In this document: piece by piece, positions 9,446 through 17,757 of the stretch
How positions within the stretch are numbered: the first letter of the stretch is position 1
How the letters are laid out: each line of letters opens with the position of its first letter
DNA from: Paenibacillus rigui
Lineage (GTDB): Bacteria; Bacillota; Bacilli; Paenibacillales; NBRC-103111
Direction of reading: 5' to 3'
NCBI RefSeq assembly: GCF_002234615.1
Contig: NZ_NMQW01000017.1
Span: forward strand, 1 to 64,000
DNA: 64,000 nucleotides
Notes under the pieces: generated by a model
The model's database searches: none
The model's input: the letters and a program-made list of their open reading frames with translations, nothing else
Told to the model about the DNA's origin: nothing
Position numbers and translations under genes: made by a program

Positions 9446-12088
9446 TTAATATTCATAAACTTGGACATAGGCTTCACTATTTAATAAGGCTTCCTCATTT
9501 ATTTGATAGACATCTTTATCTGCATCAATCTCTGAGATATTGCCAAAAAGTTTTGAATCCACTTTTGTATTTTTGATGAATTTCAGCTCATCGATCTTAT
9601 TCATATCTCCAAGTACAAGTTGGATTTTATTATAATCCTCATAAAAGTACTCTTGTAGTAAAGGAATTATCGAGTTTTTAAAGATGTTCGCCAAGCATTC
9701 TATCGAAGGGTTATCTCTAAGATCCATAAAATAAGCATGTCCAATCATATGCTCCCTGTCATAGAGCACTTCAATTCTTTTATTGATGATATCAAGCAGT
9801 TTACTAACTTTGATATCTGAAACGTTAATACTGTCAAGCACACCGCTTTGCGGCATCATCTCTATAAACTTAAACCGTCTTCTTAGTGCCGTATCCAGCA
9901 AAGCGATAGATCTATCTGCAGTATTCATTGTCCCTAGAATATAAACATTATCCGGCACACCAAATTTTTTCTTAGAATATGGAAGTATCGCTGTTAATTC
10001 CTCTTCTTGACCAAGTCGCTTTGATTTCTCAATTAGAGTTATAAGTTCACCGAAAATTTTAGAGATATTTCCCCTGTTTATCTCATCAATTATAAAAACG
10101 TAATTTTTAACCTCACGTTCAACACTGATGGTATTTGTATAGTTGTCTTGGTATTTTTCGATGATTTCGATGAGATCAGATGAATTAATTCTGTTTAACT
10201 TATATAACGTTCGAGTTGTTAAGTTTGTATTTCCGTTAAGAGCATATATATTTTCTCTAATGTTTGTAGCAAGCCATCTTACATTTCTTTTTCTCTTATA
10301 ATCACCTAGGCTATTATCGAAAATATACTCTCCAGTCACAATTCCAATTGCATCAATAGTAGACTTATTATACAAAGAGAGAACAACATCACCAATGCTC
10401 ATGTTATCTTGAAAGTCTAAAAGCATGTCTCGAACAGTACTTGAATCACAAACTGTTTCATATTCGATTTGTTCAGGCAAGTGATCCCATCCAATTCTTA
10501 TGCAATTATCCCTAAAGCACTCTCTTTTCGTGTGATTGTCTCCTGCACCTTCTAAGGAAATCTTCCAAATTGTTGGGTTACCAGAAATCATATCAGAGTT
10601 ATCGTTGTTTGTTACGACTTTCAATTTTGAGGCAGCATCACAAAAACCTTTGAACACTCCGGATTCCAAAGAGTATTTAACTTCACCCGTATGTTCTTCG
10701 TCGATAACTGGCTTAATTCCCTCAATAAACTCCTCATAGCCATAGGACTGATGAAAAGTGGTAAATGCAATTTGGCCCTTGTCTTTATACCCTTTATAAC
10801 GATCAAAGACTTGGTTATAACCAAAATCTTTGACTTCTTGATCAATCTGTTTGAGACTGCTATTCTCGATAATTGCAACAGCATATTTTACTGTATTATA
10901 AGTTTTCCCGGTACCAGGAGGACCGTAAAGGATTATATTCCTATCTTCAAAGGGGCTTGTTCCATTCAATGCAACTTCCTCCTTAGCAATTGTTTGCTCA
11001 TCAGTTCCATCTTCAACTGCTTTTCTATAGTAGGGTTCTAGTTCTGTTATTGCTTCTGAAAATGCATTTAATAGCTGGGCATTATCCATTGATAGAACTT
11101 GGTCATACCCAAAACTCCTTCCGATTTCTAATTTGTGGTACTCCCTGTTTTTTGTTTTTTCTATACTGCTTTTAACCTCGTCTGCTGAAATAATTTTTGG
11201 ATCTTGATTACTTTTAAAAGTTACAAAATATTCGAAGTTTGTAGATTCGGGATTAAGAATATCTAAGAATTGATTATGTCTCTCATAATCTTTAGTTTCA
11301 CATTTACTATCTTTAATTTCTAATGAAACCCTGTATCTAACCTGACTATCTTTCTTCTCTGCAAAAATTGAAATACTTGTCGGAGACTCTGACTTTTGCG
11401 GATCCTTAAGTTCTATCCAAAAATATGTACGAATACCATTTCCGCTACCATCTAGCCATTTAGAAGCTGTGATTTTATCAAAAGTATAACCCAGGTGTTC
11501 GAAATGATGACCAACTCCCACAAACTCTTTTCCAATATTTCTTGCCAAATCGCGTAAATCTAGCATTTCCTTTTTCTGATTTTCATCGACTATTTTATCT
11601 TGGGACTTATAGTACTCCCCACCATGATCGCGAAGAAAATCTAAAATTTCTTTAAATCTGATATCGGACTTCACTTTAGAGTTATTTCCTTTCAGCATTA
11701 ACTGTGCATACTCATTATTTACAAATTCAATTAACTCATAGATGTATTTTGGACCTTCATCTGTTTCTATAACATCATCATGGTTTAGAGTAACAGGTAT
11801 TTCTTTTACGCCACCGAACTCATTCTTATAACTCAATCTTCTTAACATTCCATTAGAGCGCAAGAAATTATAACTACTTCCTTGGTGGTCACCGTTATAC
11901 CATTGGGAAATCCTCGCATTCTGAACTTCTTTGGAACAAAGCTGTTGTGCTGCTTTTTGAATTTCTGGCTGTTTGAAATAAAAATTCTCCGTATTCAAAG
12001 AATTATTTTTTTTGCCTCGAACATATTCGTTGTATGTCATTATCGCAGTTGCTACCCATACTGCAGAAGTAACGTCTTCATATATCAT
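9446..12088 (-). CDS. mcrB: McrB-like GTPase with an internal PUA/EVE-like insert
   Basis: The motor subunit (880 residues) of the McrBC system. The first 330 residues hold a DUF3578/MrcB-type DNA-binding region. Walker A (GPPGTGKT) is at 389-396, Walker B (VFIIDEINRG) at 664-673, and the McrB signature TMNTADRS with an RRRF arginine region at about 720-739. Between Walker A and B sits an extra block of about 140 residues (504-645), starting WKISLEGAGDN and containing IRIGWD and VRWL. It resembles EVE/PUA-like modified-base readers and is absent from E. coli McrB. GGAGGG six bases before the ATG supports the start. Motifs are intact. Confidence 0.93.
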   Translation of the reverse strand: MIYEDVTSAVWVATAIMTYNEYVRGKKNNSLNTENFYFKQPEIQKAAQQLCSKEVQNARISQWYNGDHQGSSYNFLRSNGMLRRLSYKNEFGGVKEIPVTLNHDDVIETDEGPKYIYELIEFVNNEYAQLMLKGNNSKVKSDIRFKEILDFLRDHGGEYYKSQDKIVDENQKKEMLDLRDLARNIGKEFVGVGHHFEHLGYTFDKITASKWLDGSGNGIRTYFWIELKDPQKSESPTSISIFAEKKDSQVRYRVSLEIKDSKCETKDYERHNQFLDILNPESTNFEYFVTFKSNQDPKIISADEVKSSIEKTKNREYHKLEIGRSFGYDQVLSMDNAQLLNAFSEAITELEPYYRKAVEDGTDEQTIAKEEVALNGTSPFEDRNIILYGPPGTGKTYNTVKYAVAIIENSSLKQIDQEVKDFGYNQVFDRYKGYKDKGQIAFTTFHQSYGYEEFIEGIKPVIDEEHTGEVKYSLESGVFKGFCDAASKLKVVTNNDNSDMISGNPTIWKISLEGAGDNHTKRECFRDNCIRIGWDHLPEQIEYETVCDSSTVRDMLLDFQDNMSIGDVVLSLYNKSTIDAIGIVTGEYIFDNSLGDYKRKRNVRWLATNIRENIYALNGNTNLTTRTLYKLNRINSSDLIEIIEKYQDNYTNTISVEREVKNYVFIIDEINRGNISKIFGELITLIEKSKRLGQEEELTAILPYSKKKFGVPDNVYILGTMNTADRSIALLDTALRRRFKFIEMMPQSGVLDSINVSDIKVSKLLDIINKRIEVLYDREHMIGHAYFMDLRDNPSIECLANIFKNSIIPLLQEYFYEDYNKIQLVLGDMNKIDELKFIKNTKVDSKLFGNISEIDADKDVYQINEEALLNSEAYVQVYEY

Positions 12089-12120
12089 AATGAGCCCTCC
12101 ACGGAGTGTACCAAATATAA

Positions 12121-12438
12121 CTATTCTGTTGATAATAAAAATAACTTCTTCTCAAACCCGCCACGCTCTTCTCGCTTCTTCAACCTTACTTTTTCAAACT
12201 CCTCAACACTTACACATTTGTTATCCAGGATGGCATAGACAAGCTCAACCAAGTCCGCAAGTTCCTCAACTTGATCCTCTTGGTCGGCCATTAAATATTC
12301 GTCCAGCTCCTCTTGCAGCTTCTCATTAAGCTTCTCAACATATTCTTGATCGTCCAGCTCCCGGATGGAATATGTAACCCCTTTTGAATCCATAACTTGG
12401 GGAATTTTATCACGAATAAGTTTGTTATAGGTTTTCAT
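12121..12438 (-). CDS. MazG-like nucleotide pyrophosphohydrolase
   Basis: A small all-helical protein (105 residues from the ATG) of the phosphoribosyl-ATP pyrophosphohydrolase/MazG superfamily, which hydrolyses nucleotides to monophosphate and pyrophosphate. Seen in the sequence: NKLIRDKIP near the start, then the metal-binding EELDEYL and EELADLVELVYAI pattern (E-x-x-E and E-x-x-D). The upstream HNH gene stop is followed at once by GTG (12447); I prefer the ATG at 12438 because the family begins MKTYNKLIRDK. MazG-like enzymes recur in defence islands and phages, so a house-cleaning or nucleotide-depletion role is possible. It lies between mcrB and the HNH gene on the same strand. Confidence 0.85.
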   Translation of the reverse strand: MKTYNKLIRDKIPQVMDSKGVTYSIRELDDQEYVEKLNEKLQEELDEYLMADQEDQVEELADLVELVYAILDNKCVSVEEFEKVRLKKREERGGFEKKLFLLSTE

Positions 12439-12447
12439 TTTCTCCAC

Positions 12448-13422
12448 CTATCCCTGGCATGAAATCCAGAATTTCCGTACCAGATTATTTTGAATTGCAA
12501 ATTCAAGTTCAGATATATGCTTATCCTCTTTCAGTCCGGATGCTCGTATCCCATTAAGCAGCCTCAGGTTCCTTGCTTCCAGATCTATAATTACACTCTC
12601 AGAAGGAATGACATTCGATTTGCTACTGTTACAGCTGCGATGAGCATATACAAGGTTCCACAGATCATCGGAGTACAAATACGACCAGGGAACCACATGA
12701 TCGATTGAAGGTGTTTCATTAGAATCAATCACTTTATTGCAAATGAAACAAATGTGATTTCCATTCTCTACGTCCAAGTATTTACTAAACTTACCTAATG
12801 GTTTACGTGGGATCTCATCTTCCTCAATAATCCTTACCTTTTTACATATCTTCGGGGAATGATTAAAACCTTCTAACATCTGTGCCCATCGGTAATTGAT
12901 CAACTCAAAAACTACAATGCTGTTATCCTTGAGCTGCTTTAAGTTGGCTGAAGGAATTGTGAGATAATCCGAGCCGAGCTCATACTCATATACTCCCTCT
13001 ATAGCGGCTCCAGAAAGCTTAATGAACCGATGGCTTACATCTTTCTTTAAATCTGCGACAGTCCGTTTTACGGCTCTTTCGTACTGGTTCTGGCAGATAG
13101 TTTCCAGGTTCGACTTAAGGTATTTCACCGGTTGCAGGCTACCTGTTTTCTCCTGGTAATCCTTAATTAGCCCTTTGACCGTAGAAACAATCGCTGGTGG
13201 CTTCAATGGATTAGGGCTCTGCTGGAGGTTAAAGAAGATCGTCTGCTCCCAGTAATACTTGATTACCTTCTTCGCAATTTCCCTGAAATGAATTGTAGAC
13301 TGTTCTTCAGAGAAATCGGATTCGATTGCAATTTCAGTAATTGCTTTGGCCCAAGCCATTTTATAGGTATTATCGTAGCTGCAGTTACGAATGATACTTA
13401 ACCATTTATCAAGAAAGTTCAT
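12448..13422 (-). CDS. HNH endonuclease family protein
   Basis: A 324-residue protein with a C-terminal HNH nuclease. C225 and C228 form the first zinc-binding pair, SIDHVVPW gives the catalytic D-H (241-242), an asparagine lies in the following helix (N256), and HRSCNSSKSN supplies the last metal ligand (C264). The N-terminal 200 residues are helical and of no recognised family. GAGGT four bases before the ATG supports the start. Its stop is adjacent to the MazG-like gene, so they are probably co-transcribed. A restriction-like role is likely from its place between two modification-dependent systems. Confidence 0.85.
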   Translation of the reverse strand: MNFLDKWLSIIRNCSYDNTYKMAWAKAITEIAIESDFSEEQSTIHFREIAKKVIKYYWEQTIFFNLQQSPNPLKPPAIVSTVKGLIKDYQEKTGSLQPVKYLKSNLETICQNQYERAVKRTVADLKKDVSHRFIKLSGAAIEGVYEYELGSDYLTIPSANLKQLKDNSIVVFELINYRWAQMLEGFNHSPKICKKVRIIEEDEIPRKPLGKFSKYLDVENGNHICFICNKVIDSNETPSIDHVVPWSYLYSDDLWNLVYAHRSCNSSKSNVIPSESVIIDLEARNLRLLNGIRASGLKEDKHISELEFAIQNNLVRKFWISCQG

Positions 13423-13430
13423 GGTGACCT

Positions 13431-13967
13431 CTAAAGTTCGATTGATTTAGTGTCTTTTACTTTGACACTAGGGGCTATGTAATAAACTTTTGGTATTAGT
13501 TGTCTAATTCTAATTTTTTCTCCACCAGTCGCATTTTTATATATTGTATATATAGCCCTGAATGGACCTGTCGGTAGGCTCCACCAACCAAATACCACAG
13601 TAATGGCACTATAGAACAAACTTATTAACGGGGTAAGATGATACTCAGTAATCCAGTATCGAGACGGATATCGATTTGAGAAAAAACCGAATGAAAAACA
13701 AAAATGGTACTGTACAAGTACAGTCTCAAGGGAAATATCGACATTGTTGTATTGTAGTGTTTTATTATCTAATAATTGAACGGCATTTCTTTTTAGCCAG
13801 GTAATGAAATCATCTGTGCTCTGTTTATCTCTTCTCCCGAACAGTAAAAGCAAACAGAGTGCCAATGCTATGCTTGCTTGAAAGACCATGTCTTCTGTTT
13901 TATGGTCCTTAATACTCCCTGTAAGAACAATTAAACAAACGACCAGTGCAAAAATAATAACTTTCAT
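13431..13967 (-). CDS. Unknown small membrane protein
   Basis: A 178-residue protein of no recognised family. Two N-terminal hydrophobic stretches (about residues 2-18 and 28-44) and a later one (about 112-128) are separated by a polar region. It begins 3 bases after the stop of the preceding gene, with no strong ribosome binding site, which suggests coupled translation. It sits in a tight minus-strand run between two HNH nuclease genes. Confidence 0.55.
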   Translation of the reverse strand: MKVIIFALVVCLIVLTGSIKDHKTEDMVFQASIALALCLLLLFGRRDKQSTDDFITWLKRNAVQLLDNKTLQYNNVDISLETVLVQYHFCFSFGFFSNRYPSRYWITEYHLTPLISLFYSAITVVFGWWSLPTGPFRAIYTIYKNATGGEKIRIRQLIPKVYYIAPSVKVKDTKSIEL

Positions 13968-13969
13968 GA

Positions 13970-14242
13970 TTACAACTTATGTTTAATTTTCAATTGATTT
14001 ATTGCATCCATGACCTTCTCGAAATCAGTGCTTCCATCTGCATTTTTATCAGTAGTTATATGAGCCGGCGTTTGATATGATATACGCCCGTTGTATTCCA
14101 TTAAAACATAAACTGCAGGCCTTAGATTCCCATCCTTCTTCCAATCAACAAACCCGTAAGTAACAAGGTAATTTACATTAGGCCCGTGACTAGATGGGAT
14201 AGAGATCGTTTCTGCGTGCGTATATACATTGGTATTAGCCAT
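13970..14242 (-). CDS. Unknown small soluble protein
   Basis: A 90-residue protein, probably beta-rich in its first 70 residues, with the pattern GFVDWKKDG and VYVLMEYNGRISYQ, followed by a C-terminal helix. No family recognised. GAGGTGG three bases before the ATG supports the start. It directly precedes the unknown membrane protein gene, and the two may act as a pair. Confidence 0.6.
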   Translation of the reverse strand: MANTNVYTHAETISIPSSHGPNVNYLVTYGFVDWKKDGNLRPAVYVLMEYNGRISYQTPAHITTDKNADGSTDFEKVMDAINQLKIKHKL

Positions 14243-14279
14243 TATCCACCTCTAAAAATTTAATTTAAGTATTATCACA

Positions 14280-14693
14280 TCATTGAAAAAACAAGCTCTC
14301 AGGGTCGGTCAGTGTTTCTATTGTTAATTGAATCTTACGTGTCAGCTTTTCCTCACTCAAAAAGTACACACTAGGGCTTAAAAGTTCATCCATATGTACT
14401 ATAATTAATAAGCCCATTAATTCTTGATTGTAGTAAACATTGTAATTAGCTTTAACCGACTCCATTAGGGCCAGCCTTCCGATCATACCGATTAAATGCT
14501 GAATTTCATCTTTATCAAATCCACCTTCAAAAAGGTAACTGATTCTATTAAATACTTCCTCTATATCGTTGATATTGGTCTTTAATACAACATAACCATC
14601 ATCATCTAATAAGTCTGATTTGCTCAGACTCTTTACATTGTTCTTAAAACCAGATAAGGCAAAATAAATTCTAGTAAAAAATTTGCTTAACAA
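14280..14693 (-). CDS. Unknown protein, probably helical
   Basis: A protein of about 137 residues with no recognised family and an amphipathic N-terminus (KFFTRIYFALSGF). I prefer the TTG at 14693: the upstream AAGGTGAT, which contains the GTG at 14702, looks like its ribosome binding site. It lies directly after the Nudix gene on the same strand, within the run that links the two HNH genes. Confidence 0.55.
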   Translation of the reverse strand: MLSKFFTRIYFALSGFKNNVKSLSKSDLLDDDGYVVLKTNINDIEEVFNRISYLFEGGFDKDEIQHLIGMIGRLALMESVKANYNVYYNQELMGLLIIVHMDELLSPSVYFLSEEKLTRKIQLTIETLTDPESLFFQ

Positions 14694-14703
14694 TGTAATC
14701 ACC

Positions 14704-15090
14704 TTAGGTCTGAATTTGTTCTACTGTTGGAATATCTGCTGGCGCCCATTTCAGTGTCGCTAGCTCGGTACGAGAAATCCATTCTAGTTTCTCATGTTCA
14801 GTGGCTACAGGCTTTCCCGAAGTTATTTTAGCGAAATAAGTAATTAACCGGACTTTAATGTTCGGATACTCATGAACAACGTCAGCGATTAATTCACCCA
14901 CCTTAATTTCACAGAGCAGCTCTTCTTTAATCTCCCTAACAAGGGCTACCTTAGCCTCTTCTCCTTGTTCGATTTTCCCCCCTGGAAACTCCCAAAGGCC
15001 TGGTAAAGACATTTCCTGAGACCTAAGCGCACATAAGATTTCATCATTTTCATTTACAATTACAGCACCAACCACATCAACCTGCTTCAT
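14704..15090 (-). CDS. Nudix hydrolase, MutT/NTP pyrophosphohydrolase type
   Basis: A 128-residue Nudix enzyme. The Nudix box G-x5-E-x7-REUxEE-x2-E-x-G-U is seen as GKIEQGEEAKVALVREIKEE (about residues 38-57), preceded by LPGLWEFPG, the usual context of 8-oxo-dGTP or 5-methyl-dCTP hydrolases of the MutT/YpeB class. The ATG at 15090 has GGGAGG upstream; longer frames on this strand overlap the next nuclease gene and are not the start. It overlaps the SRA-HNH gene by 14 bases. A nucleotide pyrophosphatase coupled to a modified-base nuclease could remove modified dNTPs, but its substrate is unknown. Confidence 0.9.
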   Translation of the reverse strand: MKQVDVVGAVIVNENDEILCALRSQEMSLPGLWEFPGGKIEQGEEAKVALVREIKEELLCEIKVGELIADVVHEYPNIKVRLITYFAKITSGKPVATEHEKLEWISRTELATLKWAPADIPTVEQIQT

Positions 15091-15919
15091 GAAGTATTTC
15101 CTCCCTTGCCTTACTTGTGAGCTTCGCAACGTCAGTTGGTAAGTCCAAAACATGCATCTTCTTATGGCAGTTAGGGCAGAGTGCAACCGTATTTTCGATG
15201 CTATCTTCTCCACCTCGAGCGAGCCATTGTACGTGATGCGTTTCCAGGTACGGCTCGTTTTTCTTATTTTTAAAAGGTGCCGGCTGCTCGCATAATTGGC
15301 ATTTCCCGTTAGCGCGGCGCTTGGCATATTCAGTAACGTACGGATCACGGTCGTATGTTGTTACCGTTCCCTCTCTTCTTGAAGAGGTCTTCCGGGCGTG
15401 TTTTGCCCTCTGCTTAAGATCGTCCATTGACATGCGCTTTGCCTTTCTTTCGTGAACAGCCTTTGCTTCTTGGACAACTATCTCGGCTGGATGGTAATAT
15501 CGATCCTCACCAATTAATCTTAACGGGAATATCCATACTTTTCTCACATTTTTATTTTCATCTAATTGCTCTTCTTGATAAGGGGTTTGAGCTAATTCCA
15601 CTCTACCTCGATATGTATATTGTTTTTCCTTATAGACTTCAAAAAGAAATAAATCAACCCCATTAGTTTTGGATTCATTGAGTGTTTTATTTTGCATAAA
15701 CTCAAGGCTCTGATCATCCTTCATTCCCATACCGGTATAGTGAAGTACATCATTAATCCAACGGTCATCATAGGTTGATTCAACGTGATTTGAGATTAAT
15801 ACAAGAGCATTTTTCTTAAGAGATCTCCTCATTCCACCTTGTGGAGAGCACTGGAATATTGCACGTAATTGATCGTTATAGATTGTATCTCCAGGGGTTA
15901 GTCCGTACCAGTTAGTCAT
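15077..15919 (-). CDS. SRA-like-HNH modification-dependent endonuclease
   Basis: A 280-residue two-domain nuclease. The N-terminal part has YTGMGMKDDQSLEFMQNKTL (61-80), which follows the SRA/YDG pattern YTG-x-G...DQ-x-L...N-x-L used to flip and read 5-methyl- or hydroxymethyl-cytosine. A basic linker (150-195) leads to an HNH domain: C207-x2-C210, H228-H229, N243, C248-x2-C251 and H255. SRA-HNH enzymes such as TagI are type IV nucleases that cut modified DNA. It is the first gene of the minus-strand run and diverges from the gene at 16085, sharing an intergenic region with a palindrome. The SRA call is from pattern only. Confidence 0.8.
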   Translation of the reverse strand: MTNWYGLTPGDTIYNDQLRAIFQCSPQGGMRRSLKKNALVLISNHVESTYDDRWINDVLHYTGMGMKDDQSLEFMQNKTLNESKTNGVDLFLFEVYKEKQYTYRGRVELAQTPYQEEQLDENKNVRKVWIFPLRLIGEDRYYHPAEIVVQEAKAVHERKAKRMSMDDLKQRAKHARKTSSRREGTVTTYDRDPYVTEYAKRRANGKCQLCEQPAPFKNKKNEPYLETHHVQWLARGGEDSIENTVALCPNCHKKMHVLDLPTDVAKLTSKAREEILHEAG

Positions 15920-16023
15920 AATTTTTTGCCTTCCATAATTTTTTTATGAGTCCTATGAATAAAAATAGCAAAATTCGCCAAAAAAGTATATGAAAAATTC
16001 CGAAATCTACTATAATATGGTAT

Positions 16024-16037
16024 TATACCCGGGTATA
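16024..16037. promoter_or_regulatory. Palindromic operator candidate between divergent genes
   Basis: A perfect 14-bp palindrome, TATACCCGGGTATA, lies in the 165-bp region between the SRA-HNH gene (minus) and the unknown membrane protein (plus), close to AT-rich promoter-like DNA. It could control both genes. No regulator is identified. Confidence 0.35.
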
Positions 16038-16084
16038 TATAACCACTTTACCTCAATAATACCGAAAAAGGATGGATTTTTTAT

Positions 16085-17617
16085 ATGTCTAAAGAATCAA
16101 ACAAAGAAGGAAATCAGTTATCAAGGATATTTACAGTAATAAAGGAATACTATCTTTTATTCCCGTTAATTATTTACCTAAGCGGATTCTTATACGTCCA
16201 AGGAAACTTTAGTTTGTATGTTTTTGAAGCTTTTAGTATTTCCGCCTCACAAACTTCACCTGTATCTCAAGAGAAGTATATATTAAATGGCATCTTTTGT
16301 TTGGTAATACTAGTTATTTCTTTTCTTTTCGCATACTCATTCAAATGGGCTTACAAGAGCGTGGATATAGAGAATATTTTCAGAAAAATAAAAAAAACTA
16401 AAATAGATAATCCTACAGAAAACGAAACTATCGAACACAAAAGGTTTACAAAAGGAATAGAAATATCATTTTATCTTGGAAAATCAAACAGTATTAAGGT
16501 ATCAAAAATTAAAGATACTCAAATTGTTGATTCTCATAAAAACAAAAAAAATCAATTAAAAAAAGAAAAAATACATTTTGGCAGTAGTTATTCATCAATT
16601 GTTATGTTCATGATATTGGCTATGCCCTATTCATTTCTAATTAATACATTGCTTTTTATCCTTTCGTACAAGGTTTTTAACGCTACGATTCAAATTGATA
16701 TTTCCTATATTATTTATTTTTCAATATACATGCTATTTTCAATAAATGCTTACTATAAATTGATTAATGAAAAGCAAAGAACAGATTTATATAGCAGTAT
16801 TACAAACCATTATTCAAAAGAGATGTATAGTTTGGAGGACAAAGATGTTGTTAGGGATGTTTTCTCACGTTTTAAGGATAATAACTTCCATACAATAAAT
16901 TTTATTGATTCCAGAAAAATCAAATATAATATTACCCAAATCCTTTTTATTTGTATTTTCGGTACGACAATAGCTATTAGTCTTTACTTATATGGTTTAA
17001 ACTCGCAGATATTAAACATAATGACATATAATAATGGGGACGGCGTCACCAAAGTATCCAGAATTACAACTGCTGACGGAATTGTCAATGAATATTTAGC
17101 TCTTGATTTTTCTAAAGATTTCTTTATAGGATACAATGGTGGTAATGCTATAACTATACCCACTTCAAAAATACAATCTATTGAAACTTGGAGTGAGAAA
17201 AAGAAAATAAAAATAAAAAAATATGATTCCAATCTTGATCTTGATTTAATTGATAAAGAAGTAGCTCAAACTGTAGAAAATTTTTATAGTTATAGGTTAT
17301 CTAGAAATGCAACTGGCTTTGTGGGTTTACTTTCCTTGAATTACTATGAGAATAATTACCAACTCATTTCTCCAGATATTTTAAAAAAATCATGGGAAGT
17401 TGATCCAACATTTAGAAATAAAAATGTTGTGGATTTCATTGCGTCTGAACTTTCAATACCAATTAAAAATAAGGACAACTTATTCAGTGTATATGTAATT
17501 GAGTATTGGAGAAAGGAAAATAGAAAGTATAGATTTGACTTTGTCAAAGAAAAAAATACTTGGAAGATAAATTCAATAAGCCAGGATAATGATTTTGTAT
17601 TTACTAGTTTAGATTAA
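16085..17617 (+). CDS. Unknown five-helix membrane protein
   Basis: A 510-residue protein with no recognised family. Hydrophobic segments lie at about residues 18-36, 60-80, 175-200, 204-222 and 278-298. Between the second and third is a highly charged lysine-rich cytoplasmic stretch, and after the fifth comes a soluble C-terminal domain of about 200 residues. AT content and lysine/asparagine use are extreme, even for this island. It is transcribed away from the SRA-HNH nuclease. A membrane protein with a large soluble tail in a restriction island may be a membrane-damaging effector or sensor; that is conjecture. Confidence 0.65.
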   Translation: MSKESNKEGNQLSRIFTVIKEYYLLFPLIIYLSGFLYVQGNFSLYVFEAFSISASQTSPVSQEKYILNGIFCLVILVISFLFAYSFKWAYKSVDIENIFRKIKKTKIDNPTENETIEHKRFTKGIEISFYLGKSNSIKVSKIKDTQIVDSHKNKKNQLKKEKIHFGSSYSSIVMFMILAMPYSFLINTLLFILSYKVFNATIQIDISYIIYFSIYMLFSINAYYKLINEKQRTDLYSSITNHYSKEMYSLEDKDVVRDVFSRFKDNNFHTINFIDSRKIKYNITQILFICIFGTTIAISLYLYGLNSQILNIMTYNNGDGVTKVSRITTADGIVNEYLALDFSKDFFIGYNGGNAITIPTSKIQSIETWSEKKKIKIKKYDSNLDLDLIDKEVAQTVENFYSYRLSRNATGFVGLLSLNYYENNYQLISPDILKKSWEVDPTFRNKNVVDFIASELSIPIKNKDNLFSVYVIEYWRKENRKYRFDFVKEKNTWKINSISQDNDFVFTSLD

Positions 17618-17682
17618 TATGTAGTGCAATAATTACTAACAAATAGTTTCCATATAATTAAATCTCTGCTAAAATATATTAT

Positions 17683-17705
17683 GCCCTCTCAAAGGGCTTT
17701 TCTTT
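17683..17705 (+). terminator. Terminator after the unknown membrane protein
   Basis: GCCCT, five-base loop, AGGGC, then TTTTCTTTT. Confidence 0.65.
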
Positions 17706-17716
17706 TACATTAAAAT

Positions 17717-17730
17717 GGAACATATGTTCC
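17717..17730. promoter_or_regulatory. LexA-type SOS box upstream of the ImmA-like gene
   Basis: GGAACATATGTTCC is a perfect palindrome with the GAAC-N4-GTTC core of the B. subtilis LexA (DinR) box. It lies 27 bases before the ImmA-like start codon, where bound LexA would block transcription. SOS control is inferred. Confidence 0.6.
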
Positions 17731-17757
17731 TATTTGATGCTTTCACAGGAGGTTGCA

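Noticed and set aside
14704-15348. Longer minus-strand frame starting at 15348 for the Nudix gene
   Set aside because: The first 86 codons lie inside the SRA-HNH gene in another frame and have no family sense; the ATG at 15090 has a strong ribosome binding site.
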